Origin: an uncultured Ruminococcus sp.
GTDB taxonomy: Bacteria; Bacillota; Clostridia; Oscillospirales; Ruminococcaceae
DNA: 7,048 bases
Assembly (NCBI GenBank): GCA_947177935.1
Contig: CAMWWG010000048.1
Location: 1-7,048 of the forward strand
Direction of reading: 5' to 3'
In this document: positions 5,897 through 7,048 of the stretch, piece by piece
How positions within the stretch are numbered: the stretch's first letter is position 1
Layout: each line of letters begins with the position of its first letter
Program-made: the position numbers and the translations under genes
The notes under the pieces: model-generated
Databases searched by the model: none
Seen by the model: only the letters and a program-made list of their open reading frames with translations
Told to the model about the DNA's origin: nothing

Positions 5897-7048
5897 TTAA
5901 TTTAAAAATTTTGCAAACTGCTTTTTTGTTTCTTCGTAATTCATGCCGTTCAGACGGCATTTCCGGGGCTTCTCTGAACGGAAATATATCATCACATGGC
6001 ATTTTCCGGAGAATCTCTGCCAGAAATACTGCCGGATCTGGATTTTGACAATGCAGTCCGTTTCCGCCAGAATCGTGTGAAATGTAAATCCTTTGCAGTA
6101 TCGCAGACAGACATGATTCCCATAAATCGAAATGCCGCTTGTCAGCAGTGCACTGACCTGAATCATTAATTTCCAGAACACCGGCAGTGCAATCATGAAT
6201 TGCAGAGAATTCAGAATTTCTTGCAACATTGGCAAAAGCTGCTGTGTGATTTCCGCTGCCGGGATAATTTTATAAATCAACTGGAAATGCTCCAGAATTT
6301 CCTGCATGGTCGGGAAAAAATTCTTTGCCAGTTCTGTGACCGGGAGAATTGTCAGCAGACAGATCCCCCAAAGTCCCGTGTAGCTGAACCAGGAACTGAC
6401 TGGTGGATGAAGCTGGTTCTTCTGCATGTGACTCCCCGGAAACAGCAAGGGAAGTGTCCGGATTAATTCTTTCTGCGTCAGTAGCGGCAGACAGATCGGA
6501 AGACTGCCTTTCTGTGTGCCGTAGCCCGGACAATTCACAGTCAGGGAACAAACCCGGAACATTTTTGTAATAAAATTCTGTCGGATGTCCAGAAAATTAA
6601 TTTTATGATTCTGCAAATGAAAATAACGCTTTGTGAGAATTCCACTCTGCACAGAGAGCTGCCGTTTATCACTCTCCATGTAAAAATCCCCGTACCGGAA
6701 CAGATTCTGAATCAATGATAATAGCCATGTTGACAAAATAATAATCCCAACAGTGACGGCAACCGGCTGAATTCCCGTTAAGCGGGATGCCACTTCATCC
6801 GAGACAATTTTGAGACGTTCCGTCAATTCAAATTCGTTAATCAGATCTCTTGCAATCCTGCCGCCCTGAAACCAGAACATGGCAAGATAGAGCGAACCGG
6901 AAAAGCTGCTTGAAAAAACCACGGAAAATAATAAAATCTGCCATATCTGTACTTTCTGCCGGTAATTATGCCGCTTGCCATGACGGATTTTCGGCATGGC
7001 ATTCCAGAATAACGCTTCATCCTCGTACCGGATAAGTAATTCCAGATC
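5897..7048 (-). CDS. Membrane protein with bacterial PH domains (YdbT-like, DUF304/bPH_2), 5' partial
   Basis: The frame is open from the right edge to the stop at 5897-5899, giving 383 visible residues. The ATG at 6997 has no ribosome binding site, and the 17 codons before it are open and in frame, so the real start is probably beyond the window. Residues are counted from the edge. Membrane segments are likely at about 36-60, 95-117, 223-240 and 282-308. A first PH-like domain spans about 122-205 (SDKRQLSVQSGILTKRYFHL, then INFLDIRQNFITKMF and a late beta strand). This is the bPH_2 pattern of a strand, a basic turn and an IRQN helix. A second, weaker copy is at about 309-380 (NHVCLRYCKGF, IRQYFWQRFSGKCHV). 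Soluble PH domains alternating with membrane pairs match YdbT-type proteins, which often carry a further N-terminal copy. Their biochemical role is unsettled, and I infer only a membrane location. It is upstream of aroB on the same strand, but the strong intervening promoter argues against a functional tie. Confidence 0.78.
   Translation of the reverse strand, partial: DLELLIRYEDEALFWNAMPKIRHGKRHNYRQKVQIWQILLFSVVFSSSFSGSLYLAMFWFQGGRIARDLINEFELTERLKIVSDEVASRLTGIQPVAVTVGIIILSTWLLSLIQNLFRYGDFYMESDKRQLSVQSGILTKRYFHLQNHKINFLDIRQNFITKMFRVCSLTVNCPGYGTQKGSLPICLPLLTQKELIRTLPLLFPGSHMQKNQLHPPVSSWFSYTGLWGICLLTILPVTELAKNFFPTMQEILEHFQLIYKIIPAAEITQQLLPMLQEILNSLQFMIALPVFWKLMIQVSALLTSGISIYGNHVCLRYCKGFTFHTILAETDCIVKIQIRQYFWQRFSGKCHVMIYFRSEKPRKCRLNGMNYEETKKQFAKFLN
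6173..6334 (-). repeat. Imperfect tandem 27-residue repeat inside the PH-domain membrane protein
   Basis: Two adjacent 81-nt segments encode related peptides. The first has FFPTMQEILEHFQLI after ELAKN, and the second has LLPMLQEILNSLQFMI after EITQQ. The shared core is P-x-x-QEIL-x-x-x-Q at a 27-residue offset. It lies between the third and fourth membrane segments and is predicted to be amphipathic helix. The resemblance is at protein level, so it is an old duplication or a helix-loop pattern. Confidence 0.5.

Noticed and set aside
5881..5915. A/T-rich inverted repeat after the PH-domain gene as a terminator
   Set aside because: The stem has almost no G-C pairs, so it would be too weak for a standard intrinsic terminator.
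6850..7035. Plus-strand frame at the right edge
   Set aside because: It is a shadow of the PH-domain gene, which is open to the window edge on the minus strand.
1..7048. CRISPR array, tRNA, rRNA, insertion sequence or phage genes
   Set aside because: No spaced direct repeats of CRISPR type, cloverleaf sequence, transposase motif or terminal inverted repeats were seen on either strand.

Overview
The window looks like chromosomal DNA from a cellulosome-forming Ruminococcus-type Firmicute. The main evidence is a secreted-type scaffoldin fragment with a Thr/Glu-rich linker, a cohesin-like module and a C-terminal dockerin. A DUF4364 gene, Clostridia-type AroA and AroB sequences, and AGGAGG ribosome binding sites agree with this. 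The genus is inferred; the sequence does not prove it.

Layout. Positions 1-1460 (+) hold the 3' part of the scaffoldin gene, whose start lies left of the window. Positions 1461-1611 are a short convergent intergenic region with two GC-rich hairpins, each flanked by an A-run and a T-run, so both could end transcription from either side. Everything from 1612 to 7048 is on the minus strand. Read in the direction of transcription it holds the 3' part of a membrane protein with bacterial PH domains (5' end beyond the right edge), then a near-consensus sigma-A promoter with a leader of about 120 nt, then aroB, aroA, an aroC homologue and a DUF4364 gene, ending at the hairpin at 1564-1602.

How the genes work together. 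AroB (3-dehydroquinate synthase) and AroA (EPSP synthase) are shikimate pathway enzymes and keep all the active-site motifs I can check. The third gene sits where chorismate synthase, the next enzyme after AroA, would be expected. It overlaps aroA by 20 nt and has a strong ribosome binding site.

The most notable observation is that this AroC homologue is full length and in frame with the family's fold motifs, yet almost every residue known to bind FMN or EPSP or to take part in catalysis is replaced. The changes include both invariant histidines, the arginine-rich N-terminal segment, the Ser-Gly-Arg of the GGH motif and the C-terminal Arg-His-Asp. It looks like a pseudoenzyme or a repurposed chorismate synthase embedded in an otherwise intact operon. 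The aroB leader also carries short TCNGA elements at exact 10-bp spacing that could be an operator or a phased bend.
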